Part shown: piece after piece, positions 35,216 through 46,700 of the stretch
How positions within the stretch are numbered: the stretch's first letter is position 1
Layout: each line of letters starts with the position of its first letter
DNA from: Atherinomorus stipes
Lineage: Eukaryota; Chordata; Actinopteri; Atheriniformes; Atherinidae
Length of the DNA stretch: 64,000 bases
Direction: 5' to 3'
Assembly (NCBI GenBank): GCA_023101725.1
Contig: JALJCO010003967.1
Coordinates: forward strand, 1 to 64,000
The notes under the pieces: model-generated
Database searches by the model: none
Told to the model about the DNA's origin: nothing
Seen by the model: only the letters and a program-made list of their open reading frames with translations
Made by a program: the position numbers and the translations under genes

Positions 35216-36110
35216 GGGGTGTGGTGGTTTGTGTATAATAGAAGCGAATACAAGAGGAGTATGTAAAGAAATAAGAATTATTTAAAGTTATGTAGATGTA
35301 AGATCTGACAATGCCACCTGGGGCTTAGGGCCCTAGGAAACAAAAGGTGCAGATTCGTTCCTGTTTAAAAAAAAAAAAGAGAGACGTGAGTTAACAGGAG
35401 CAATAGGTTTATTCTTACGGTATAAAACTAGCCAATAGCATGCAAATCTATATGAAACTGTTTATCGCAAAGAAGTGGCTAAAAGACTAAACAACAAGAA
35501 ATAAATCAGCTGGGAGTACTGGTGGAGGGAAGCCTACAAGGGAGTGCCCAAGGTCCTATCGCACAAAACTAGGATGTTTGTTATCCTGGTTGCACGTGGG
35601 ATAGGGACTAGTGGTATATGTTATGGTGTAAGTTACCATGGAGATTTATTCTGTGGAGCTAGCCTGGTCTGGAGCAGGCTAAGTCCCAGGTTTTATTTAA
35701 TCTCATCCTCCATCACAGTCAGAAGTTACTACAAATGGAAACATACTGATTCCACTGTCCGGTACACATGATCACATTCACCTGGACCAACTGGTGGAAT
35801 TTAAACACTGCTTGTCAATAGAAAGTGAAGTTTCACATAGACTGCATATAAAATACACATCCAACAAAGACAGAACATGTTCTTTTATTAAATTAATAGA
35901 TCAAAAGCCATCAAACCACAAGCTGTCTTCAAAACTGAACAGTGTGCTTCAAGATAAAAAGCTCCGAAACAAAAGGCAGATAATACAACACAAGAATGGA
36001 TCAGCATTCAAAGGTCTGTAAGACACCCCTCATTTCTGCATGCTGGAATAAATGCAGGACAGATCCATACGCTACAAGAAAAACAGAAAGATTTCTGTGA
36101 GTAGTAATAT
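35216..36110. other. Intergenic, no gene or repeat recognised
   Basis: Open frames at 35544-35771 and 35794-36021 have no recognisable domains, no splice context and biased AT composition. I see no inverted termini here. Confidence 0.45.
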
Positions 36111-36116
36111 ATAACA

Positions 36117-36530
36117 ATTGACCTATGGCTAAACCACGCCCCCAAACGCGATGAGCCAATCACAGTGCACACAGCTATTCAATACAGTTGGACATTCTCT
36201 GCTTGAACGTCCATTGAAATGCATTGAAGCTAGTCTGTTTTTGTTAGTTTTTGTGTGGTTTTTTTAGTTTAAAATGGTCAGACAGTGTCCATGGGGTACA
36301 TGCAGAGACTTCACAGGCTTGATTTCTACTCGTAGTTTAAGACTTGTGAACAATGTTTTTTTTTTTTTTTTGTTTTTTTAGTTCATCTTGTCATGGTCTC
36401 TCTGTCTGATCCCGTGTCTGCTGTCTGTGTTGACAGCTGTCATCTCCCAAGATGTCACATAGCGCCTGTCACCGAATGTTGTTTGTCCGAGTGAGTGTTG
36501 GGGGCGTGGCTTAGCCATAGGTCAATTTCA
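36117..36530. mobile_element. MITE with TTGACCTATGGCTAA termini
   Basis: CAATTGACCTATGGCTAAAC, then CACGCCCCC at 36117-36146, is inverted at 36497-36527 (GGGGGCGTGG, then CTTAGCCATAGGTCAATTT). About 410 bp. It lies beside the PIF/Harbinger remnant and could be a deletion product of that element type. Confidence 0.75.
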
Positions 36531-36568
36531 TTCCTAATCTCCAGGCAACTATATTTTAGCGTTGTTAA

Positions 36569-36787
36569 TTAACTATGTGGATTGTGATTGTTGGTTTCAG
36601 CAGTGAGTGTGTATTTGCGCACCATACTTACGCATTCAGGCGGTCCGCAATATTTTGCTGCTTTTTCTCGTTGTTTTATGACAGCGGCAGTGTTTCCTTT
36701 CTTTTTTATTTGATCCTTCACTGCCTCGTGGGCTTCCAGGAGGATTTCCTGCTCCGTCAGAGAGAAATGCGCTGATCTGGTCGCCAT
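36569..36787 (-). pseudogene. PIF/Harbinger Myb/SANT-like protein remnant
   Basis: Minus-strand start MATRSAHFSLTEQEILLEAH, then EAVKDQIKKKGNTAAVIKQREKA resembles the N-terminus of the Myb/SANT-like DNA-binding protein carried by PIF/Harbinger transposons. After KQREKA the expected continuation (QNIADRLNAC) is in another frame, so a frameshift breaks it at about 36660. No transposase frame was found next to it. The assignment is by pattern, not by search. Confidence 0.55.
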
Positions 36788-37134
36788 GGTGGATCAGTGA
36801 CTCTGTGCTTGATCGCGAGGGTCTGTATGAGGAAGCTTTTATCCAAGATAGATTTCACCTGGCCTGATCAATCCTTGTCTACTTATCCTGGCTTGCGGTT
36901 TGAGCAACTGACTGGATGGCCATGTTGTGGACTGAATGAGCCCAGCTAAGTTTAAAATCCTGGATCAAGGAGTCCCAGTTTTGTGCAATAAACCCCAGGA
37001 CATCTTCCCAATGAGGAAACAAAACAAAAATATAAATAGATAAACAAAAATGACAATGAATATCAACAAGAGGGCAGCAGTTTAGAGGACTTTTAATGTT
37101 GACAGGCTTGGTTATTGACTATCTATTCTTTTAA

Positions 37135-37255
37135 AAGCAAACAAAGGGTAAGCCTGCAGTGCTGACCACTGGGCTGCCCTCTCCCTCACAATGTTGAAAG
37201 CTTAGAGTGCATTTAAAAGCGCTATATAGAGCTAATCCATTATTATTATTTTTAA
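37135..37255. mobile_element. SINE 3' tail fragment
   Basis: AGTGCATTTAAAAGCGCTAT, then AGAGCTAATCCATTATTATT, is a variant of the tail of the SINE at 37788-38110. The tRNA-like head is absent. Confidence 0.55.
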
Positions 37256-37619
37256 CTAGCGGAAACAAACCCCTAAAATTCCGTCCCCGTGGGTGCATGC
37301 TTTATTGTCCATTCCTGTGTCATCTACATTGTGGCCCTGATTGGCTCTCTTTTAGAGATGGCGCTGGAAGTCAGCTCCACGGTATAACTCTTCAGCTGAC
37401 TGGTCAGCACAGTTGTCAGTCATGCAGACTGGGGCTCAAAGGCCAGTCTTTGAACACAGTTTTGCAAAATGAGAGCATTCCGGACACATGCATTTTAAAT
37501 ACTTTTTATAAGGTGAGTATTTGAGGGTGATGATCTCCTAACCCCCAGATTCCACATACTCCACTCCGCTCTGTTCCGCCCTGCACAGCACAACAAATAC
37601 TTTGCTATATTCTCACCCA

Positions 37620-38165
37620 TCCAACAGGACTTGAAGAACCTTTTCTCCAAAAAAGGGTTCTCTGTAGCAATAATAGTTCCTAAAGGAACCCCTTAAATGC
37701 AGAGAACCCTTGAAGAAGCTAAAATGGACGCTTTCAATGAAAAAGGGATTTTCAGATGCAAATGGTTCTAGGAAGAACCTCTGCATTGGGGCAGCTGTGG
37801 CTCAGGTAGTAGAGCAGGTCGGCCAATAACTGAATGATCTGCAGTTCGAATCCCAATCCCCCAGCCATATGTCATTGTCATCGGCAAGACCAGTGGGGGC
37901 ACCAGTGGTGTATGAATGTGTGTGAATGTTCTGGGGGTGGTCAGAGGGGCTGTAGATGCGAAATGGCTGCCACACTTCCGTCAGCCTGCCCCAGGGCAGC
38001 TGTGGCTACATATGTAGTTTGCAATCACCATGTATGAATGAGGAGTGAAAGAATAATGGATCTACTGTGAGTGCCTTGAAAAGCGCGATATAAATCTAAT
38101 CCATTATTGCCTTTCACAAAGAACCCCTTTGGAACCCTTATTTCTAAGAGGGTACTTTACTCATT
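37620..38165. mobile_element. MITE-like repeat interrupted by a SINE
   Basis: AAGAACCTTTTCTCC and TCCTAAAGGAACCCC on the left and AAGAACCCCTTTGGAACC, then CTTATTTCTAAGAG on the right are halves of a GAACCCTT-type fish repeat, split by the SINE at 37788-38110. Confidence 0.5.
37788..38110 (+). mobile_element. tRNA-derived SINE
   Basis: The head GGGGCAGCTGTGGCTCAGGT, then AGTAGAGC gives a pol III A-box (TGGCTCAGGTAGTAGAGC), and GTTCGAATCCC gives a B-box about 40 bp later. The body runs to a LINE-type tail (GCGCGATATAAATCTAATCC, then ATTATTG). Length of about 320 bp fits a full SINE. No clean target duplication was found. Confidence 0.8.
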
Positions 38166-39100
38166 CCTCTATCAACTGGGCTGCTGTTCTCTGGTTTTCA
38201 TTGAAACTAATGTGGTTTTCTTGTAGGGGGAGATAACATTTCCATGTTCTACTGTGTTCCAGGTGAATTTACTCTGACACAGTAATGGCAGAGACACACT
38301 GGACAGACTGCCGACCGTTGCGGTCGTTGCCAGAAAATGGGGTCAGGCTAATCAAACAGCCGACTCCAGATCTGGGTGTACCTTCTGCGCATGTGCAAAA
38401 TATAATGTCGCAATGACAGCGGGGGGCGCTGATCTACATTTTGACCCCCAAAAAAACAAAATCTAGAAATGATGGAGCATTTTTAAAAAGGAAAACATGT
38501 AAAAGCTGCTGCTGTTGTTGTTAGCAGAGAGCGAGGACTGCTAGCTAAGGTCCCTATACGATGCCAAACGAGAGTTTGCATTATGTCCGCTCTTCATCTG
38601 GTTTGTCTACCTTCACATCGGGTCTTCTCGTTTGCTGATTGGCCAGCAAGGTCAAGCCTCCTCCAAGCTGATTGGTCAGCCCATCACCAACTGAACGACG
38701 GCGATTACACATGTTCAGTCGGCTGAAAAGAACGCCGACGGTGTTGTTGACGGCTGCAGACGACACAGAACACACCAAACTGACTCACGACCCGACTTCA
38801 GAGGACTCCACAACGACATCAGACGGCCGGAAATCAGCCCGGTGTGTCTCTGCCTCACACATATGTTGATTCTGACGCTTCTGTGGTGATCTCACATGTC
38901 TCAGCTTTCTGTAGAGACCAGGATGATACATGCAGCCTTGAAGTTGTGTAGATGTACTTCGTTTATCTTGTGTCATTTCAGATAGGAGGCAGAAAAAATA
39001 AGTCATCAAGAAGAGGTAAAAGATATATTGATGTAACACATGAACATGGTCTGGTTTAGCTGCTGAATAAAAGTGAGAATATTTCTGCAACTTTTATCTA
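38166..39100. other. Intergenic, no gene recognised
   Basis: Two opposed frames near 38581-38869 overlap and show no domain; GATTGGCCAGCAAGG and GCTGATTGGTCAGC suggest a decayed inverted repeat around 38630-38700. Nothing else can be supported. Confidence 0.4.
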
Positions 39101-39106
39101 CTACAG

Positions 39107-39319
39107 CAGTGCTTCTCTCTCCTGGTCCTCAGGGACCCCTGCCCTGCTGGTTTTCGAGATTTTCCTACTTCAACACACCTGACTCAGATGAAAGGCTCGT
39201 TAGTAGCTTGCAAAGAACTTGATGAGCAGTTGAGTTGATCTGAATCAGGTGTGGTGGAGTTGGAAACCTGGAATACATGCAGGGCGGGGGTCCCTGAGGA
39301 TCAGGATTGAGAAACCCTG
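39107..39319. mobile_element. hAT-type MITE with perfect 8-bp target duplication
   Basis: Begins CAGTGCTTCTCTCTCCTGGT, then CCTCAGGGACCCC and ends in the inverted GGGGGTCCCTGAGGATCAGG, then ATTGAGAAACCCTG. Flanked by TACTACAG on both sides (39099-39106 and 39320-39327). 213 bp. Confidence 0.9.
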
Positions 39320-39337
39320 TACTACAGGCTCTAAAGC

Positions 39338-39440
39338 AGGGGTGGGCAACTCCGGTCCTCGAGGGCCGACATCCTGCAGGTGTTAGGAGTTTCTCTGCTG
39401 CAACACACCTGACTCCAATCAATGGGTAATTGTGCAGCGC
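39338..39440. mobile_element. One end of another hAT-type MITE
   Basis: CAGGGGTGGGCAACTCCGGT, then CCTCGAGGGCC and ACACACCTGACTCCAATCAA are the left half of a common fish hAT MITE. The right half is missing; it is cut off where the TTAA element begins. Confidence 0.7.
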
Positions 39441-39444
39441 TTAA

Positions 39445-39694
39445 AGGTAGAGTCTGGAGAATCATGAGCTTATTTCCACACGGCGTCATTCCCTTAGCTC
39501 CACCATTGGCTAGTGATAAACAGAAATCTCCACCCAGAAACGCCCCAACCAGGCAAATTGCAGACAGGAAGAGAGGGAGTTGCATTCAAACTCACCACTG
39601 CACGAGAGTAGAGGCCCAAAGGCGCGGATTGAGATGGATTTCATTTATGCAGGTCTAAAGTTTATTTTCAGGAAGGAAACTCCGGACTCTACCT
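39445..39694. mobile_element. TTAA-flanked MITE A (T2/Kolobok-like)
   Basis: TTAA at 39441-39444 and 39695-39698; termini AGGTAGAGTCTGGAG and CTCCGGACTCTACCT are inverted repeats. 250 bp. Its right TTAA is also the left TTAA of MITE B. Confidence 0.75.
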
Positions 39695-39698
39695 TTAA

Positions 39699-40219
39699 AG
39701 GTACAGTATGTAAGATTTACTAACATCTAGTGGTAAAGATGGGTATTTGAAAGAAAAGATGTTTTCTTTCAAGTGACTTCATATTTCAAGCACTGCTGTG
39801 AATGTTCGGTGGCCGTTAGTGGCCAAAATTCTGTCAGACATAAAGATGTTTTCACCTGTCAGTGGATCCAGTGGTCTCAGGTGTATCTATGACTGTACTA
39901 TGAGAAACTACTTAATGATTTTAAGGCATTACTGATCCCAAACAGAGCTCTAACTCCCATTAAACAAAGTTGGTACAGCAGTTTCAAAGTTCAGAGAGTT
40001 CTGACTTCACTCAGGGACACCGTAGTAAAAATGGTGGAACAAATATGGCAGCCTCCGTGTATGTGCACCAGCAGCAAGTACATATAAATGACTCATTCGA
40101 AGAAAATAAACACATAACAGCTATTCTAGTGCAGCGATTGCACATCAATTGAAACACAGTTTTAAATTGTATATCACATTTTTCTGCCATTGACCTTTGA
40201 TTTTTTACATACTGTACCT
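39699..40219. mobile_element. TTAA-flanked MITE B, copy 1
   Basis: Termini AGGTACAGTATGTAAGA and inverted TTACATACTGTACCT, flanked by TTAA at 39695-39698 and 40220-40223. 521 bp. A second copy in opposite orientation lies at 45611-46144 in mtch1 intron 8. Confidence 0.82.
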
Positions 40220-40653
40220 TTAAAGTGAAGCCCTGCACAAGTCACAAGATGTGTTCCCACAGGGAAACTCCTAAAACATTTAGGAAAAACCTAAGCAGAG
40301 CGAGGCCACATGAACATGGATCTGTGTCTCTGTGTGGTTTAAGTGCACCAGGCTTCAGCTGTTACCGCGTTAAAGAGCAGAACTCAGCTGCAGATCGTGT
40401 TTGATCGCAGCTTTGAGCAAAAACCAAGAGAGAGTTTCTGAACTGATTCTGCTGAATGAATCCCTGATTTCCGGAAAGAACCTGATCGTTCTTTAGTCCT
40501 CTGAAGCGGACTGAAGCTCCTTTGGCACTCTGTGAGCGGTGCTGTCGCTCCTGCTACATCTGGATGTGTGGATGACAGGAACAGAGGCTGACAGCAGAGG
40601 GAGGGGGGGCGTTTCTGAGCAGGAGGAACAGCATCCCGGTGAGGACGAGGACA

Positions 40654-40728
40654 TCACTCCTCCATGGATGGCAACGACACCATGGGCACCCGACGGAAGA
40701 AGAAGCTGGATCCTCTAAAGAGATGACC
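40654..40728 (-). CDS. mtch1: mtch1 coding exon 12 (stop exon)
   Basis: 75 bp including the TGA at 40656-40654, after CTGTCAG. It encodes [20 protein letters not shown], then SMEE. The first 13 residues match GQLFRGSSLLFRRV of the family; the last residues differ from human. The 3' UTR end was not resolved; MITEs A and B lie 0.4-1.2 kb downstream and may be inside it. Confidence 0.92.
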   Translation of the reverse strand, partial: GHLFRGSSFFFRRVPMVSLPSMEE

Positions 40729-43700
40729 CTGACAGGAAATGACATCATTAACCTTTGTGCCCTCCTCAAATTTAGGACCTCCATGGCTAAAAATGTCCAT
40801 GCACAAAAACGGCTGTAAAATTGACAAACATCAATGTGGTTTCAGGATTTTCTCTCCATAAATCATTTGAACAACTTCCGCCCTCCTCAACAACCCCAAA
40901 GACTGAATCATTTTAGGATTTTAACCCTTTAAATGTTAGTTTAAATATTGAAATTACTGCCTTGTATATTACAAAAAAACCAAAACTGAATTATTTTCCA
41001 CATAATGAATATGTGTCAAAGATTAGCAACAAAATTGATTCAACTGCATCTGATTTTTTTTTTTTTTTAAAGGGACTTGAGGCAAGATTAAGAAATGAGA
41101 CTCGCGACTGCCGCGACTGGTGCTGCGGGTGACTGCAGCCAGAAGCCAAGCCATCACGGGACCGTGCACAAACTGAAGCATTGTCTAACATTGAACATTG
41201 TCTACTACGCTGATAGTCTTTTTCTTTGTAGTTTCACTTTTTAGTGTCTTTCAGTTGCTCTGGATTGTTTGTTAACGGCAGAAGAATCCATAACTATCGT
41301 TTACAGTGTTTGAATTTACCGCGACCGTCTCCTTCCTGGATCAAAACCGTCGGGTACGCGGATGCAGCGTCTTTCACGTCACAACCGCAGGGCAGCGCAT
41401 TATGCAGCACACAGCCTGTTCAAGGCAACGGAGAGAGACGTGGGTGGGCCCGTTCTTTTGGGTTTTTAGCGCTTCATCACCCATTAGTATTAAAAACTGG
41501 ACCTGCTTGTTTATTCTTTCACAATGCCTCTAGTCCCTTTAAATGTTGTGTCAGAAACTCCCTCTGGAGACCCTGATGGCAAAAATCTACATGCACAGTA
41601 AACCGCTTTAAAATCATCATGCATCAGTATTTTCTTGTTCTTTTTAAATAAATCCCCTCAACACCTTCAGACCTGCTCAAAACCACCAAAACATTCAAAT
41701 TTTTCAAGACTTTTAACTCGGGCTGTCAAACTATTAATCACAGAAGCTTCATAGTTAACTGCGATTAATCGCAGCTTGAAGTGCATGTGTAACATTCTTA
41801 GCCCATAATGTAGTATATTTTAACATAGTCTTCATTGGGAACCAAATGAACACAGAATTTTCTTTTTGACCATTTTTTTAATTTAAAACAAGTGTAATGT
41901 AGACCAACTTCCAAATATTAGGAAGAATAAAGTAATGCAGTGCTTACTTTGAGAGATTAAATATATCAGGCTACTTCAAAATGAACAATAGCACCATTAG
42001 AAAACAAAAAATAAAATTTCTAGCTGGAAATAACTGCAATCAAGTGATATGTATCAATGGTAGGAAATTTCTATCTCACCTATGACAAACAGAATAGTCT
42101 AAAACAGGGGTTGGCAACTACGTTTAGCTTGGGGCCAAATTTTTTCCAGACCAACTTAAGGCGGGTCAAAGTTACCATGCAAAATTTGTTTTTTCTAAAT
42201 AACTCCCCCCTTCATCTCTAGATTTATTTCACAGCCTATTTGTATTATACTTTTGCAAAAACGTAATTTAATTAACTTATTTGTCTATAATCTGTTACAG
42301 TGGCACACAGAGATCTACAGGTTTTTTTTTTCTTCCTCTTTCTCTAACATGAGCCAGTTAAAGGCCTCCTTCCACTGAAAACCCGTTTAACTTGCTCCTT
42401 CTGAAATACGGAGGGTTTCCCCTTGTTTACTTACACATGCTGACTTGCTAGCGTTGCGTTCCCCCCAGTCGGCTGTGCTTCCTCATCACAGAAACAATAC
42501 GAAGAGAAGAGCGAATCGGGAACAGCCTTGCACTTCTACGTAACATTGCAAATAGCGTATCCGACGTGGGGTTTCTATCTGTCCATTGGAAGGCAGGTAA
42601 CCCTCCACTACACACTAGAAGTAAAGACAGCACGACTGTAGCTTCGGAGTTGAGAAGCTAATTAGCTAACTGTTTGTTAGCATGGCGGAACAAACTTGTT
42701 TGTCGGCTCTATTTCCTGTCTGTAGCAAAATAAGAGCGGAGGGCGGAGCTTCCTTCATACACTGACGGGAGCCAGCCAACCAGACGGAAATTCATGAGAA
42801 GGACCCGGAAAAGCTGCCGTTGGACCACAAGTCTCTCTTCTAGTATACAAATACAGCTGGATACAAAGATACCAGAAGGTTTTTTTAAACAGAAACGATG
42901 CAGAATGCATTCAATAATAATGGAGAACACAGAAATATTAATGAAATGACCATTGAAGTACAACTTTAAGTTTCTGCTTCAAGCCAGATGGTCTGAAGTC
43001 AAGCAGATGCGCTTTATTTGACCATATTTTGCCAGTTCACAACTTAAATATTCTGAAATCTATGTGAAATTCTTGTTTTGTGGTCGCAGATATTAGCTGC
43101 AACGTTATTAATAAAGAAAATGATTAAATAAGTATCTCCAGAGGGAAAACATGTAGGCTAATGTTATTTGTAGATGTGTTCCAAACACGAGTTTATTTTT
43201 ATTCATATATATTTAACATTCTGTTGGATAGTGTGCTTTATTGTAGCTTAGAGCAGGTAGAAGAGAAACTGTCGGGATTAACGGTCTGGCTGCATTTATA
43301 AGGCGGAGATGTTGGGAAATAAGCAGCGCACAGAGGAGCGTTCAGTAACAACAAACCAGTTATTCTCCTCGTATTTCTGTCTGGTCTTTTTTTTATCCTT
43401 AAGCAACAATTCTGTGAGTGTTTAGTAACTGCTCTGCTCCACATATTTTAAAACTCCAATTAATCATATGTTAAACTTCGCCACTTCCACCTCAAAATGA
43501 GGCCGGTTAACTTTCCACGTTACCCCGCAGAGGTGAAGCAGTGCGGCACTCTGCCAAATAAAGGCAAATGCTGCAAGATCCTCCATCCTTCACGCTGGCG
43601 ACCTTATCTGCCTTTGCTGCTGCTTTTATGGCCCCCGACAACTCAGACTTCATGGTCAGACGGCCCACAGACAGACGCAGTCAATCCGAGCCTGGAAGGC

Positions 43701-46700
43701 TTGTTCATAGTAACACGGTGAAATTAATAATCAGAATAAGAATCTCCGGTCGCTCTTTTTCATCCATCACTTTTTACTGCTTTACAATATGGCCAAAGGG
43801 GCCAAGACAGGTTAGTGAACGAGACAAAACGGCTTACATTTGAAATGCAATAAAAAAAAAATTAAAAAGCGTTATGGATTCTTTTTAACTAATCCCGATT
43901 AATTCATTAACGTTGACAGCCCTACTTTTAACCCTTTAAATGCCAGTTTAATGCAGTTCGAATTTTAAACTTAAAGGTTTAAATGCTAAACTAATTTAAT
44001 GTTTGGTAGTTTTGGGCAGAAAGTGCAAAAAGAATATTGATTTATGATGATTTGCTTTTTTTCAGTTATTTTGCATGTACATTTTTGGGCAGGAAGGTCA
44101 GCAGAGGTTCAAATTCATCAATAGCGTATAAAAGATTCTGGATTTTAAGAAAAAATCAGGAAAAAAGGGAGCTATTAAAAAAAATAATAAAAATAATCAC
44201 ACCACTAGCAGCAGCACAGCTGTTAGAAGATGGAAAATCTCATAAAACTGGAGAAAACTGAGGGACTCCACTGGCCCTCCAGTTTACCTTGAGGTTTAGA
44301 TGGTTCCAGCAGTGCAACCAGGATTTAAAGACAGGAGAGCGAGGAGGAAGACCTGCAGCCAGACTGACATAAAGCACAACCCGTCAGAGTCAAGCACCAG
44401 GGCTGTGGCACAGATTTTAGGAGTGTGCCTAAATACACTGATTGTAAACACGGTGAAAGGGCTAAAATCATCTGTAACCCACAACAACAAACAACAACTC
44501 ACCCACAGTCGTTGATTGCCATCACATCAGCGACCAGCATGAACGGATAGGTGAGAACACTCACTGCAATCTGCAGAAATACGCTGTTAACACAACTGGT
44601 CATGCACCGGAGAACATGGTGGAAAATGACAGTTTTACTGGTGAACTTACACCCATCACAAACTTGGTGTAACTTCTCACTGCAGAGGCCTGGCTGAACT
44701 GAAACACAAACAGAAACAACACAAGTTTCACTCACAGGTCAAACTGGAACCAGAGGACTTGATGGCACATCAGATATTTACCAATTCATCCAGTGGAAAT
44801 TTGAAGATGATTAAATTCAGATCTTTAACATCAAAATTTATTCAGCTGCCTCTGATCATACTCTGCTTTATCATTCATCTTTAACTCAAAGCCAGGTAAG
44901 GTTGGGACAGCATGGAGGAGGAAAAACGGCCTGTAGTGATCCTGACTGCAGACGTGATGGATTCATCATATTTCATGTCTTGTCATCTTCATTTATTCGG
45001 TAATTATAAATCATTGTGATGCATTTCAGACCTGAATTTCCTTTTACAACACCAGGGTTGCTGGTCAAGAAAAAGAATGCAGCTTTAAGGCATTTTCTGC
45101 CTGTTGTCAAAGATTTGGAACAAAATACTTCTGGAACTTTTAAAATTTGATTAGTTTTTAAAGCAATTAACTTAATTTATTTACTCGAATATATATATAT
45201 ATATATCTATATATATCTATATATATCTATATATGACACGTGCATATATGACACATGCACATGCATACACACTACCAGCTTCATCTTTTCTAGATTAATT
45301 TTATTTTTTCAGAGTGAAAGTGTTCTATTATACTTACTGAAGCTGCAGTAAACAACTTTTTTGGGGGGGGCTCTTTAAACATATTTTTACACTTGCTTTT
45401 TGACAATAATTTTTTTAAGAAAGTAATTTTTATTACATAATAACTATGATATAACTGATAACATCTAATAATTTAATCAATTACATCTAATCTTCAATAT
45501 GATTTATTTAATTTTCTCAATTTTTTTTCTGAATATTTATTTTTACACCCCAAAAAAATCAGCTAGTAAATTGAAAATAACTATTTCATACTTTTTTTTT
45601 CTTCTTTTAAAGGTACAGTGTGTACAAAAAGATCAAATGTAGAAAAATGTGATATATAATTCAAAACTTTAAAATGGCTGTTATGTGTTTATTTTCTTAG
45701 AACAAGTCATTTATATCTATATCTATATTAGGAATTTATATCTACTTGCTGGGGGGTACACATACATGGAGGCTGCCATATTTGTCCCCCCATTTTTACT
45801 ACGGTGTCCCTGAATGGAAAAAACAATGTGTGTGAAGTGAGAATCCTCTGAACTTTAAACTACTGTACCAGCTTCGTTTAATGGGAGTTAGAGCACCATT
45901 TAAGATAAGTGATGCCTTAAAAGACATAAAACGTAGTTACTCATAGTACAGTCATAGCTACACCTGAAACCACTGGATCCACTCACAGATGAAAACATCT
46001 TTATGTCTTGGAGAATTTTGGCCTCTAACAGCCACCGTACATTCGCAACAGTGCTGGAATATGAAGTCATTTGAAAGAAAACATCTTTTCTTCCAAATAC
46101 CCATTTTTACCACTAGATGTCAGTAATTCTTACATACTGTACCTTTAAATGGCACGAAAACAGTCATTTTTCTTCAGAATCAGAAAAGAGTTCTTCAATT
46201 TAAACCCCTTGAACACTCACTGGACAGAACTGAGCCTTAGTGGAGAAAATGATAAATGCTAATCTAGATCATGCTGAGCTTTCTGCTTCCGTCTGACGGC
46301 CAGACATCTGTGCAACATGACACAAATTAGTAGAAATAAAGTTAAAGAGTGATGTTTTCTGTTGTATTTCTGAAGTAACTGAGGTGTTTTATGCAAAACG
46401 AAAACCGGCCTGTTACTATGAACATGTTTGCTGTTCCCGTCTCCATGGCAACACCTCTGGAACTTTTATTTGAGTGTTTCCTGAACTGTTGGCTCGGCAT
46501 CTTTCACAGATAAAGTTGGTGGACTTACGCTGTCGTCTACGGCGTAGGTGTTAATGAAGTGGGCCAGGAGGTTACAGCTCCACAGGAACAGGACCTCTCC
46601 CAGTACATGTGGTATGAGACCACTGTGAAAACACAAGCCCTGGTCAGGTGGGGGTTAAAAATGGAGGTGAAGGAGAAATGTAAAGACCGAGTTTGACTTA

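Noticed and set aside
40663..40725. Plus-strand mini-frame [20 protein letters not shown]
   Set aside because: It is the antisense of mtch1 exon 12, which fits by phase, acceptor and family sequence.
40554..40784. Minus-strand frame containing GMLFLLLRN as a possible mtch1 last exon
   Set aside because: No acceptor fits, and the [14 protein letters not shown] frame next to it has a proper acceptor, correct phase and the family's C-terminus.
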